Of a DNA stretch of 11,340 nucleotides, positions 1 through 6,609 are shown in pieces. The stretch covers positions 1-11,340 of the forward strand of contig DGNI01000080.1 of assembly GCA_002388885.1 (NCBI GenBank). The letters are read 5' to 3'. Position 1 is the first letter of the stretch. The number at the start of each line of letters is the position of its first letter. The notes beneath the pieces are model-generated. The model ran no database searches. It had not been told where the DNA came from and saw nothing but the letters and a program-made list of their open reading frames with translations. Source of the DNA: Parvularculaceae bacterium UBA4496 (GTDB lineage: Bacteria; Pseudomonadota; Alphaproteobacteria; Caulobacterales; Parvularculaceae). The position numbers and the translations under genes were made by a program.

Positions 1-1236
1 AATCACATTCACTGGGGCAATGAGCAGAACATCGATCCGCGGCGCGTGAACTGGCGCCGCGTCGTTGACATGAACGACCGCGCCTTGCGCAATATTGTCA
101 TCGGTCTTGGCGGGCCGGCCCACGGCGTGCCGCGTGAAAGCGGATACGACATCACCGTTGCTTCGGAAATCATGGCGATCCTCTGCCTTTCTACTGATTT
201 GAAAGATCTGCAGAAGCGGTTAGGCAACATCATTGTTGCGCGGCGCTACGACAAGACACCGGTGACGGCGCGCGACATCGGCGCGGACGGCGCCATGGCG
301 GTGCTTTTGAAAGACGCGCTTCAGCCGAACCTCGTTCAGACGATAGAACATAACCCGGCGTTCATTCATGGCGGACCGTTTGCCAATATCGCTCATGGCT
401 GCAATTCGGTCATGGCGACGCAAACGGCGCTGAAACTCAGCGATATTGTCGTTACCGAAGCGGGATTCGGAGCCGATCTCGGCGCTGAAAAATTCCTCGA
501 CATCAAATGCCGGCAATCGGGGTTGCAGCCTGATGCGGTCGTGCTGGTCGCCACCATCCGCGCGCTCAAAATGCAGGGAGGCGTTGCGAAAGGCGATCTC
601 GGAACGCCGGACGCTGAAGCCGTTGAGCGCGGCAGCGTCAACCTCATCCGGCATATTGAAAATCTGAAAAAATACGGTGTTACGCCAATCGTCGCGATCA
701 ATCATTTTGTCAAGGACACCGACGATGAGATTGGCGTTGTCCAGCGCATCTGCGCAGAGCAGGGCGTGACGCCGGCAATCGCCAAGCACTGGGCCAAGGG
801 CGGCGACGGCGCCGTAGCGCTGGCGGAAGCGGTGAAAGCGCAACTTGAAAAAACTTCGCCCAAGGTCACGCCGCTTTACCCTGACGACATGCCGCTTCGG
901 AAGAAGATCGAAACCATCGCGAGCGAAATCTACCGCGCCGATCATGTTGAGTTTCATGCGGGCGCAGCGCGCAGCCTGAAAGAATTCGAAGATCTTGGTT
1001 ACGGCCATCTGGCGGTCTGTATCGCCAAGACGCAATACAGTTTCTCAACCGATGCGAAGCTGGTGGGCGCGCCGTCCGGACACACGCTGGAGGTGCGTGA
1101 GGCGCGGCTTTCGGCGGGCGCGGGGTTCGTCATCGCTATCTGCGGCGACATCATGGTCATGCCGGGCCTGCCGCGCAAACCCGCAGCGCTGGAAATCGGC
1201 CTTGATGGTAACGGACAAGTGGTCGGTTTGGCCTAG
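1..1236 (+). CDS. fhs: Formate--tetrahydrofolate ligase (10-formyl-THF synthetase), 5' end missing
   Basis: This enzyme joins formate to tetrahydrofolate at the cost of ATP, giving 10-formyl-THF for purine synthesis and one-carbon metabolism in the cytoplasm. The frame is open from base 1, so the gene begins outside the window. An ATG at 46 is internal, because the residues before it ([10 protein letters not shown] from about residue 11) are already family sequence. The visible part is 411 residues; the family is about 555-560, so the N-terminal quarter with the ATP-binding P-loop is absent. Family blocks seen are [34 protein letters not shown] (about 124-136), VATIRALK and the C-terminal MPGLPRKPA. 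In the last-but-one block the usual His/Asn before GG is Gln (residue 192, bases 574-576). The gene lies 45 bp upstream of moaA on the same strand. Family assignment is very secure. Confidence 0.97.
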   Translation, partial: NHIHWGNEQNIDPRRVNWRRVVDMNDRALRNIVIGLGGPAHGVPRESGYDITVASEIMAILCLSTDLKDLQKRLGNIIVARRYDKTPVTARDIGADGAMAVLLKDALQPNLVQTIEHNPAFIHGGPFANIAHGCNSVMATQTALKLSDIVVTEAGFGADLGAEKFLDIKCRQSGLQPDAVVLVATIRALKMQGGVAKGDLGTPDAEAVERGSVNLIRHIENLKKYGVTPIVAINHFVKDTDDEIGVVQRICAEQGVTPAIAKHWAKGGDGAVALAEAVKAQLEKTSPKVTPLYPDDMPLRKKIETIASEIYRADHVEFHAGAARSLKEFEDLGYGHLAVCIAKTQYSFSTDAKLVGAPSGHTLEVREARLSAGAGFVIAICGDIMVMPGLPRKPAALEIGLDGNGQVVGLA

Positions 1237-1244
1237 AGAGCGGT

Positions 1245-1274
1245 TTGCGGGGCCAGGCGCCCGCGTGGTAGTAT
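1245..1274 (+). promoter_or_regulatory. Candidate sigma-70-like promoter for moaA, with an overlapping hairpin
   Basis: The 45-bp gap between fhs and moaA holds TTGCGG (1245-1250) and TAGTAT (1269-1274) separated by 18 bp. They match the sigma-70 consensus hexamers at 3 and 4 of 6 positions. A start 7-8 bases after the -10-like box would fall on the moaA ATG, which has no Shine-Dalgarno sequence. A small GC-rich hairpin (1247-1264; arms GCGGGGC and GC-G-CCCGC with one bulged G) sits in the spacer. It has no T-tract, so it is a poor terminator for fhs. The boxes are weak and this is a suggestion only; moaA could equally be read through from fhs. Confidence 0.25.
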
Positions 1275-1281
1275 TCGTTAT

Positions 1282-2286
1282 ATGGCCCTTAACGCGCTCA
1301 CAGATTCATTCGGCCGCCAGATTACATATTTGCGGTTATCGGTGACGGACCGCTGCGACCTGCGCTGCACCTATTGCATGGCCGAGCATATGACGTTCCT
1401 GCCAAAGCGGGACGTGTTGAGCCTCGAAGAGCTCGAAATGCTGGCGGGCGCTTTCATTGAGCGCGGCGTCAGAAAAATCCGCATCACCGGAGGCGAGCCC
1501 CTGGTGCGCCGGGATATCATGACGCTGATGGCGCGCCTCGGGCGGTGCCTCGAAGCGGGCGAACTGGACGAGCTGACGCTGACCACCAACGCGACGCAAC
1601 TTTCTCATCACGCGGATGTTCTGCGGTCGGTCGGCGTCAAGCGCATCAATGTTTCGCTCGACACGCTTGACGACAGGAAATTTGAAAAACTGACGCGGCG
1701 GAACGCGCTGTCGAAGGTATTGTATGGTCTTGACGCCGCGCAAAATGCGGGTCTGAAAGTCAAAATCAATACGGTGGCGTTGAAAGGCGTAAATGAGGAC
1801 GAAATTCCTGCGATGATCGAATGGGCGCATGGCCGGAACATGGATCTGACGCTTATCGAGGTGATGCCGCTCGGCGAAATCGAGGAAGATCGCGTCGATC
1901 AATATTTACCGCTGACGGCGGTGCAGGATCGTCTGCAAAGCCAGTGGACGCTGACGCCGATGGATATGCGTACCGGCGGTCCTGCGCGGTATCATCGCGT
2001 CGAGGAAACCGGCGGCGTTCTTGGCATGATTACCCCGCTGACAAACAATTTCTGCGCCGGATGCAACCGCGTACGCGTCACCTGCACGGGCCAGATTTAT
2101 ATGTGCCTCGGCCATTCGGATCGGGTCGATCTGCGCGCCGCTATGCGCAGCGACGAACCGCACGCGGCGCTCAATGCAGCGCTCGACCGGGCGATGCTGA
2201 AAAAGCCGGAGCGGCACGCATTTGACATTTCGGAACGCGGGTCTGCGCCGGCGGTTTCCCGGCATATGTCGGTGACAGGCGGGTAG
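1282..2286 (+). CDS. moaA: GTP 3',8-cyclase MoaA (radical SAM, molybdenum cofactor step 1)
   Basis: MoaA is a radical SAM enzyme that rearranges GTP to 3',8-cyclo-7,8-dihydro-GTP, which MoaC then converts to cyclic pyranopterin monophosphate. The 334-residue length is normal. The N-terminal radical SAM cluster ligands are C25, C29 and C32 (CxxxCxxC). The second 4Fe-4S cluster, which binds GTP, has C258-x2-C261-x13-C275, with an additional Cys at 268. The glycine-rich [11 protein letters not shown] block is the SAM-binding GGEP motif. The protein ends in Gly-Gly, the conserved C-terminal tail needed for MoaA function. ATG 1282 is the first ATG after the in-frame fhs stop, and I see no clear ribosome binding site before it. 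It is the first gene of the seven-gene cofactor block; moaD follows 2 bp later. Confidence 0.98.
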   Translation: MALNALTDSFGRQITYLRLSVTDRCDLRCTYCMAEHMTFLPKRDVLSLEELEMLAGAFIERGVRKIRITGGEPLVRRDIMTLMARLGRCLEAGELDELTLTTNATQLSHHADVLRSVGVKRINVSLDTLDDRKFEKLTRRNALSKVLYGLDAAQNAGLKVKINTVALKGVNEDEIPAMIEWAHGRNMDLTLIEVMPLGEIEEDRVDQYLPLTAVQDRLQSQWTLTPMDMRTGGPARYHRVEETGGVLGMITPLTNNFCAGCNRVRVTCTGQIYMCLGHSDRVDLRAAMRSDEPHAALNAALDRAMLKKPERHAFDISERGSAPAVSRHMSVTGG

Positions 2287-2288
2287 AG

Positions 2289-2540
2289 ATGGCGCGGGTT
2301 CTGTTTTTTGGAAAGCTCGGCGATCTAGCGGGCGGGCGAGCGCGCGACATCTCGCTAGGCGCGCAGGACAAAACCGTTTCGGCCCTTGTCGATGTCATTG
2401 CCGAAGAAGATTCTGTATTAGCGGAAACGCTGAAGGAAATTTCTATTCGATGTGTGGTCAACGAGGAAATGGCGGGCCTCGCAACTGCGATTTCCAATGA
2501 CGACGAAATTGCGTTTTTGCCGCCGGTCAGCGGCGGCTAG
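2289..2540 (+). CDS. moaD: Molybdopterin synthase sulfur carrier subunit MoaD
   Basis: MoaD is the small ubiquitin-like subunit of molybdopterin synthase. Its C-terminal glycine is adenylylated and then thiocarboxylated, and the sulfur is delivered through MoaE to cyclic pyranopterin monophosphate. The sequence shows an 83-residue protein with the beta-grasp start RVLFFGKLGDLAG, the late NDDEIAFLPPVSGG block, and the obligatory C-terminal Gly-Gly directly before the stop. Length is typical (about 80 residues). It starts 2 bp after moaA and ends 4 bp before moaE, its partner subunit. The activating enzyme MoeB is not encoded in the window. Confidence 0.97.
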   Translation: MARVLFFGKLGDLAGGRARDISLGAQDKTVSALVDVIAEEDSVLAETLKEISIRCVVNEEMAGLATAISNDDEIAFLPPVSGG

Positions 2541-2544
2541 AAAA

Positions 2545-3000
2545 ATGATCAGGGTGAGCGAAGAAAAGTTCGATCCCGGCGCTGAGCTTTCGGCGTTCGA
2601 AAGCGCTGCAAAAGGCGCCGGCGCGGTCGTGAATTTTCTCGGCAAGGTGCGCGAGAAAGCCGGCAGTAATGATGTAAGCGCGCTTGTTCTTGAGCATTTT
2701 CCGGGCGTTACGGAACAATCTATTGCAGATATCGAACAGCAGGCGAGATCGCGCTGGAAAGTCGATGAGACGCTTATAATCCACCGGGTCGGGCGGCTTG
2801 CGCCCGGCGAGCCCATCGTCATGGTTTGCGTCGCATCCGCGCACCGGCGCGACGCTTTCGAGGCGGCGGACTTTCTGATGGATTATCTGAAAACCGAAGC
2901 CATGTTCTGGAAAAAGGAAATTAGCACAAGCGGCGAAGCGTGGATCGAACCGCGCGATCAGGACTATAAGGACGCCCGGCGCTGGCGGGAGGAAAACTAG
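2545..3000 (+). CDS. moaE: Molybdopterin synthase catalytic subunit MoaE
   Basis: MoaE is the large subunit of the MoaD2-MoaE2 synthase that inserts two sulfurs into cyclic pyranopterin monophosphate to make molybdopterin. The frame stays open back to 2452 inside moaD, but ATG 2545 gives a normal 151-residue protein with the usual N-terminus and lies 4 bp after moaD, so it is chosen. Seen are FLGKVRE (31-37), LEHFPGV (49-55), HRVGRLAPGE (80-89), SAHRRDAF (98-105) and MDYLKTEAMFWKKE (112-125). K116 and K123 correspond to the catalytic lysines known from E. coli MoaE (K119, K126). H100 and R101 match its conserved His-Arg. The end of the gene carries the ribosome binding site of moaB. Confidence 0.97.
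   Translation: MIRVSEEKFDPGAELSAFESAAKGAGAVVNFLGKVREKAGSNDVSALVLEHFPGVTEQSIADIEQQARSRWKVDETLIIHRVGRLAPGEPIVMVCVASAHRRDAFEAADFLMDYLKTEAMFWKKEISTSGEAWIEPRDQDYKDARRWREEN
2987..2994 (+). promoter_or_regulatory. Strong Shine-Dalgarno site for moaB, inside the moaE end
   Basis: GGGAGGAA lies inside the last codons of moaE. Its GGGAGG core ends 10 bases before the moaB ATG at 3003. It is the clearest ribosome binding site in the cofactor block; the other internal genes have weak or no recognisable sites and probably rely on translational coupling across 0-4 bp gaps. Confidence 0.6.
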
Positions 3001-3002
3001 GC

Positions 3003-3533
3003 ATGCACGGTATTAATGAGTCGCTTGAATTTGTTCCGGTGCGCATCGCCGTGCTTACCGTATCCGACACCCGGAAGGAAAAAGACGATACGTCAGGCGA
3101 TCTGCTCGCGTCGCGGATAGAAGAAGCGGGCCATGAACTCGCTAGCCGGGCCATCGTGCGCGACGATGTGAAGGCGATTCAGGAAACGGTTCGCGGCTGG
3201 ATTGATGACGCATCCGTCGATGTCGTGATTTCCACCGGCGGCACCGGGCTGACAGGCCGCGACGTCACGCCGGAAGCGATGACGCCGCTGTTTGAAAAAC
3301 AAATAGACGGGTTTTCTGCCGTTTTTCACAAGGTGAGTTTTGAGAGCATCGGATTATCGACCTTGCAGTCGCGCGCCTGCGCCGGCGTTGCGAATGGCAC
3401 ATTTATCTTCTGCCTGCCGGGCTCTAACGGCGCGGTAAAAGACGGCTGGGACAAGGTGCTCGCCTATCAGCTCGACATACGTCACCGGCCCTGTAACTTT
3501 GTCGAAATCATGCCGCGCCTGACGGAAAAATAG
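3003..3533 (+). CDS. moaB: Molybdenum cofactor biosynthesis protein MoaB (probable molybdopterin adenylyltransferase)
   Basis: This 176-residue protein belongs to the MoaB/Mog fold, which binds molybdopterin and, in active members, adenylylates it with ATP before molybdate insertion by MoeA. The sequence shows VLTVSDTR (17-24), STGGTGLTGRDVTPEA (77-92), STLQSRACAGVANGT (119-133), LPGS (138-141) and a C-terminal RPCNFVEIMPRL. The STLQSRA and RPCNF blocks favour MoaB over MogA. In E. coli the role of MoaB is unclear because MogA does the reaction, but in organisms with only MoaB it is expected to take this role. No mogA is present here, so adenylyltransferase activity is inferred from context. 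It sits 2 bp after moaE and directly abuts moaC. Confidence 0.94.
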   Translation: MHGINESLEFVPVRIAVLTVSDTRKEKDDTSGDLLASRIEEAGHELASRAIVRDDVKAIQETVRGWIDDASVDVVISTGGTGLTGRDVTPEAMTPLFEKQIDGFSAVFHKVSFESIGLSTLQSRACAGVANGTFIFCLPGSNGAVKDGWDKVLAYQLDIRHRPCNFVEIMPRLTEK

Positions 3534-4013
3534 ATGGCTGACGATCTGACACATTTTGACGAACAGGGCCGGACCCGCATGGTGGATGTGAGCGCCAAGG
3601 CTGAGACAGAGAGACGCGCGGTCGCGCGCGGGCGCGTCGTGTTTTCACGCGCATCGTTTGAAAAAGTGCGGGCAGGCGTGAAAAAAGGCGATGTCGCCAG
3701 TGTTGCCGAACTCGCCGGCGTCATGGGAGCCAAGCGCACAAGCGATCTCATCCCGCTGTGCCATCCGTTGCCGATCACCGGTCTCACCGTTCGCGTTGTG
3801 CCGGATGAATCGGCACCCGCATTTGTGGTTACGGCTGAAGTCAAAACGACCGGCAAGACCGGCGTTGAGATGGAAGCGCTGACCGCCGTCATGACCGCTT
3901 GCCTGACGATTTACGACATGGCGAAAGCGGTCGATAAGTCGATGACGATCGAAGGCGTGGAGCTTGTCGAAAAATCCGGCGGAAAGTCCGGTGATTTCAA
4001 GCGGGCGGACTAA
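3534..4013 (+). CDS. moaC: Cyclic pyranopterin monophosphate synthase MoaC
   Basis: MoaC converts the cyclic GTP product of MoaA into cyclic pyranopterin monophosphate. The 159-residue protein starts immediately after the moaB stop, with no gap. It aligns with E. coli MoaC almost without shift: K51, H77 (in CHPLP, 76-80), E112 (in GVEMEAL, 110-116), D128 and K131 (in YDMAKAVDK) and K147 fall at the numbers known for the E. coli active site. Further family blocks are [16 protein letters not shown] near the N-terminus, [15 protein letters not shown] (61-75) and the terminal SGGKSGDF (148-155). All key residues are intact, so it should be active. moeA follows after 3 bp. Confidence 0.98.
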   Translation: MADDLTHFDEQGRTRMVDVSAKAETERRAVARGRVVFSRASFEKVRAGVKKGDVASVAELAGVMGAKRTSDLIPLCHPLPITGLTVRVVPDESAPAFVVTAEVKTTGKTGVEMEALTAVMTACLTIYDMAKAVDKSMTIEGVELVEKSGGKSGDFKRAD

Positions 4014-4016
4014 TTC

Positions 4017-5210
4017 ATGTTGAGCGTTGAAGAAGCCATCGCCGCCATTCTCGACGGGGCAGATGCGCTGACCCCTGAAACAGTTTCGTTGCACGATCTG
4101 TCTAGCCGAATTGCCGCTGAGGATATTCACGCCCTGATCACGCAACCGCCGTTCGCCGCTTCGGCCATGGACGGATACGCCGTTCGGTTTGCCGATGTAA
4201 GCATTGGCGCCGAACTGAAAGTTATCGGGGAATCTCCTGCAGGTTCGCCATTTGTAGGTAAGGTCGGCGAGGGCGAGGCGGTTCGGATTTTCACCGGCGG
4301 CGCTGTTCCGCACGGCGCCGATCATGTGATCATTCAGGAAGACGTGATACGTGACGGCGCGCAAATCCGGATTAGCGATGCGCAAGACAAGCCGGGTAAT
4401 ATCCGGCCGGCGGGAATCGATTTTAAAAAAGGCGACGTGCTCATTCGCGCAGGAGAGCGGATGCACGATATTCACGGCGCCATTCTCGCCGCCGCCAACA
4501 TCAGCCGCATATCCGTTGTGCGCCGTCCAAAAATCGCGCTGTTCTCGAATGGCGATGAACTCGTCGAACCCGGCGCTGAATTGAACCCGGGCCAGATCGT
4601 TAACTCAAATCATTATGCATTGTCGGCCATGATACGGGCGTGGGGCGGCGAGCCGGACTATCTCGGGCGTGCATCGGATGATGAAAACGCCATCTGCTCA
4701 TTTTTTAGAAAAGCGAGTGACGCTGACTTGATCGTTCCAATCGGCGGCGCGTCGGTGGGCGATTACGATTTTGTCAAATCAGCCTTCAAAAAAGAAGGCG
4801 GCGACATTGTTTTTGAAAAAGTCGCCGTCCGGCCGGGGAAGCCGACCTGGTTCGGCAAGTTCGGCGATGCGCGCGTAATCGGCCTGCCCGGCAACCCGGC
4901 GTCCGCGATTGTCACGGCGGCGCTGTTCGTTCAGCCGCTGGTGCGGCGCCTAGCTGGAGAAAGTAAAGTCGGCGCGCCTGTGTTTCACCAAGCCGAATTA
5001 TTGACGCCCTTGAAAGCCAACAGCGCGCGCGAATCGTATTTGCGTTCTGAGGCGGTGCGGGCATCGACCGGGCTCGCTGTCTCCGCGGCTGCCAATCAGG
5101 ACAGTTCGCTGCTGTCGCCTTTTTCAAAGGCGAATTGCCTTATCCGCCGTTTGGCCAATGCGAAGGCCGCCGCCAATGGCGACACGGTTGAAATCGTGTG
5201 GCTGCGTTAG
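4017..5210 (+). CDS. moeA: Molybdopterin molybdenumtransferase MoeA
   Basis: MoeA inserts molybdate into adenylylated molybdopterin, releasing AMP and giving mature molybdenum cofactor. The 397-residue length is typical. Seen are SAMDGYA (49-55), the FTGGAVPHGADHV block (92-104), RPAGIDFKKGD (130-140), FSNGDELVEPG (176-186), PIGGASVGDYDF (241-252, with the conserved Asp at 249), VRPGKPTWFG (271-280) and LPGNPASA (290-297). The last two catalytic-region blocks carry Ala where E. coli MoeA has Val (GGVSVG, PGNPVSA). I take this as clade variation rather than a defect. It lies between moaC (3 bp) and mobA (2 bp). The adenylylated substrate presumably comes from the MoaB encoded two genes upstream. 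Confidence 0.97.
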   Translation: MLSVEEAIAAILDGADALTPETVSLHDLSSRIAAEDIHALITQPPFAASAMDGYAVRFADVSIGAELKVIGESPAGSPFVGKVGEGEAVRIFTGGAVPHGADHVIIQEDVIRDGAQIRISDAQDKPGNIRPAGIDFKKGDVLIRAGERMHDIHGAILAAANISRISVVRRPKIALFSNGDELVEPGAELNPGQIVNSNHYALSAMIRAWGGEPDYLGRASDDENAICSFFRKASDADLIVPIGGASVGDYDFVKSAFKKEGGDIVFEKVAVRPGKPTWFGKFGDARVIGLPGNPASAIVTAALFVQPLVRRLAGESKVGAPVFHQAELLTPLKANSARESYLRSEAVRASTGLAVSAAANQDSSLLSPFSKANCLIRRLANAKAAANGDTVEIVWLR

Positions 5211-5212
5211 CT

Positions 5213-5794
5213 ATGCGCATTGCAGTTATACTCGCAGGCGGCGAGGGGCGGCGGATGGGCGGCGCCGACAAGGGCGCCGTCATGGTGGCCGGACGCCGCT
5301 TGATTGATCACGTTATTGAAAAGCTCAAGCCACAGATTGACCGCATTATTATTTCCGGCGCGCATGATTATGGAACAGGCCTCACCCATCTCCCTGATCG
5401 TAAAGACGGACCGGCTGGTCCCGCGGCGGGGCTTTGGTCTGCGCTTATGTGGATTGTAAGACACGCGCCCAACTCGAACGGTTTTCTCACCGCGCCTGTC
5501 GACGGACCTTTCCAACCGCCGGGCCTGTTTGAAAAACTCTACACCGCCCAATCCAGTGCAGTAGTGCGCGATGACGCCGGTTTGCACCCAACCTTCGGCT
5601 GGTGGCGTCTGGCAGATCTGCAAAGCGCCTTTCAATCCATGAGGCCGGGAGACGCGCCGTCGCTGAAAAGCATCGCAAAAAAGATTACTGCGCGCGAAAT
5701 TATCTTCCCGGGAGAGCAGAGCTTTACAAACCTCAATACGCCGGAAGAGATCGCCGAAGCTGAAGCTATTCTACCCCAGCACGGGGTCTCATAA
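5213..5794 (+). CDS. mobA: Molybdenum cofactor guanylyltransferase MobA
   Basis: MobA transfers GMP from GTP to the molybdenum cofactor, making the guanine dinucleotide form used by the DMSO-reductase family (for example formate dehydrogenases and nitrate reductases). The frame is open from an ATG at 5198 inside moeA. ATG 5213 is preferred because it lies 2 bp after the moeA stop like the other block genes, and places the nucleotide-binding loop at the proper N-terminal position. The 193-residue protein shows LAGGEGRRMGGADKG (7-21), GPAGPAAGL (66-74), PVDGPF with the metal-binding Asp at 97, HPTFGWW (125-131) and FTNLNTPEE (171-179). MobB is not fused. The gene overlaps the convergent regulator gene by 6 bp at its stop. 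Confidence 0.95.
   Translation: MRIAVILAGGEGRRMGGADKGAVMVAGRRLIDHVIEKLKPQIDRIIISGAHDYGTGLTHLPDRKDGPAGPAAGLWSALMWIVRHAPNSNGFLTAPVDGPFQPPGLFEKLYTAQSSAVVRDDAGLHPTFGWWRLADLQSAFQSMRPGDAPSLKSIAKKITAREIIFPGEQSFTNLNTPEEIAEAEAILPQHGVS
5773..5787. terminator. Short GC hairpin at the convergent mobA / response-regulator ends (weak)
   Basis: ACCCC (5773-5777) and GGGGT (5783-5787) form a perfect 5-bp inverted repeat around a 5-base loop, in the last codons of mobA and just past the regulator stop. A hairpin here could serve transcripts from both strands. There is no T-tract on either side and the stem is short, so it is a weak candidate. Confidence 0.2.
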
Positions 5795-6604
5795 GAAACG
5801 AGCGACGACATCCTTGTAGGATCGTGAAAGCTTCAGCTCCGAGCCGTTATCGAGGATCAGGAAATATTCGCCGTTTGAGTGTGGGTGCAGTTCTTTCACT
5901 TTGTCGATATTCACGATGGCGGAGCGGTGAACGCGCTGAAACCGCGCCGGGTCGAGCCGCGTCTGCAAGGCTTTCATGGTTTCCCGAATGATATGCGTTT
6001 TTCCGCCAGCGTGGATGCACATATAGTCGCCGGCGGCGTCAATCCATTCGATTTCATCCGCGTTCAGCATGACGACTTTAGAGCCGTCCTTGAACGAAAG
6101 GCGTTCGGAATAGCGCTGCTTTTCCGTCCAGTCAGGATCGTTAATGAGTTCCTTGATGCGGTCCCGGTCGTCATCAGAAAGCGAAGCCAGCATTTCGATG
6201 AGTTTCGATTCGCGATTTGCGGCGACTTTGTTTCTTAACGCTTCGCGCGCGCGATGCAGCGCATCGTTCAGGCGCTCTTCCTCAACCGGTTTGACCAGAT
6301 AATCGAGCGCATTCGCCTCAAACGCATCAATCGCGTATTTGTCGTATGCGGTGACGAAAATGAAAAGCGGCGCCGGCGCGCCGATCATGGCGCGGACAAC
6401 GCCAAAGCCGTCAAGGCCCGGCATCTGTATGTCTAGAAAGACCAGATCAGGCGATTTTGCCTTGATCTCCTTTACGGCCTCTCGTCCGTTAGCGCATTCG
6501 CCGACTACTTCCAGTTCCGGGAAACTTTGCAGCCTCAGTTTGAGTCCGCGCAGTGCGAGCGGCTCATCATCGACAAGCAAAGCTCGAATTTTTTCGTCGC
6601 TCAT
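5789..6604 (-). CDS. LytTR-family response regulator (LytR/AlgR type)
   Basis: This is a two-component DNA-binding regulator of 271 residues. An N-terminal receiver domain (about 6-120) has acidic residues D12 and D13, phosphoacceptor D58 (FLDIQMPG), T85, Y102 and K105 (LDYLVKP), all intact. A charged linker follows. The C-terminal LytTR DNA-binding domain spans about 165-271, with FQRVHRSAIVNI as the typical block. The frame is open further upstream to 6649, inside the kinase gene. ATG 6604 is preferred because it lies 5 bp after the kinase stop, puts the receiver at the proper N-terminus, and has GGGGA 8 bases upstream on the minus strand. It is surely the partner of the adjacent kinase. 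Its target genes cannot be read from the sequence. Confidence 0.95.
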   Translation of the reverse strand: MSDEKIRALLVDDEPLALRGLKLRLQSFPELEVVGECANGREAVKEIKAKSPDLVFLDIQMPGLDGFGVVRAMIGAPAPLFIFVTAYDKYAIDAFEANALDYLVKPVEEERLNDALHRAREALRNKVAANRESKLIEMLASLSDDDRDRIKELINDPDWTEKQRYSERLSFKDGSKVVMLNADEIEWIDAAGDYMCIHAGGKTHIIRETMKALQTRLDPARFQRVHRSAIVNIDKVKELHPHSNGEYFLILDNGSELKLSRSYKDVVARFL

Positions 6605-6609
6605 TTGAT

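Noticed and set aside
220..1035. Long minus-strand open frame (271 codons) opposite fhs, with similar long frames opposite moaA and moaC
   Set aside because: These are antisense shadows of G+C-rich genes. The plus-strand proteins match known families along their whole length, and the shadow translations have no recognisable motif and an odd composition rich in Arg and His.
1237..1281. Molybdenum cofactor riboswitch before moaA
   Set aside because: The gap is only 45 bp with one small hairpin, far too short for the known Moco riboswitch of well over 100 bases.
3616..3643. CG-rich low-complexity stretch in moaC
   Set aside because: It encodes ordinary MoaC residues (Arg/Ala rich) in frame and shows no repeat unit with a length of interest.
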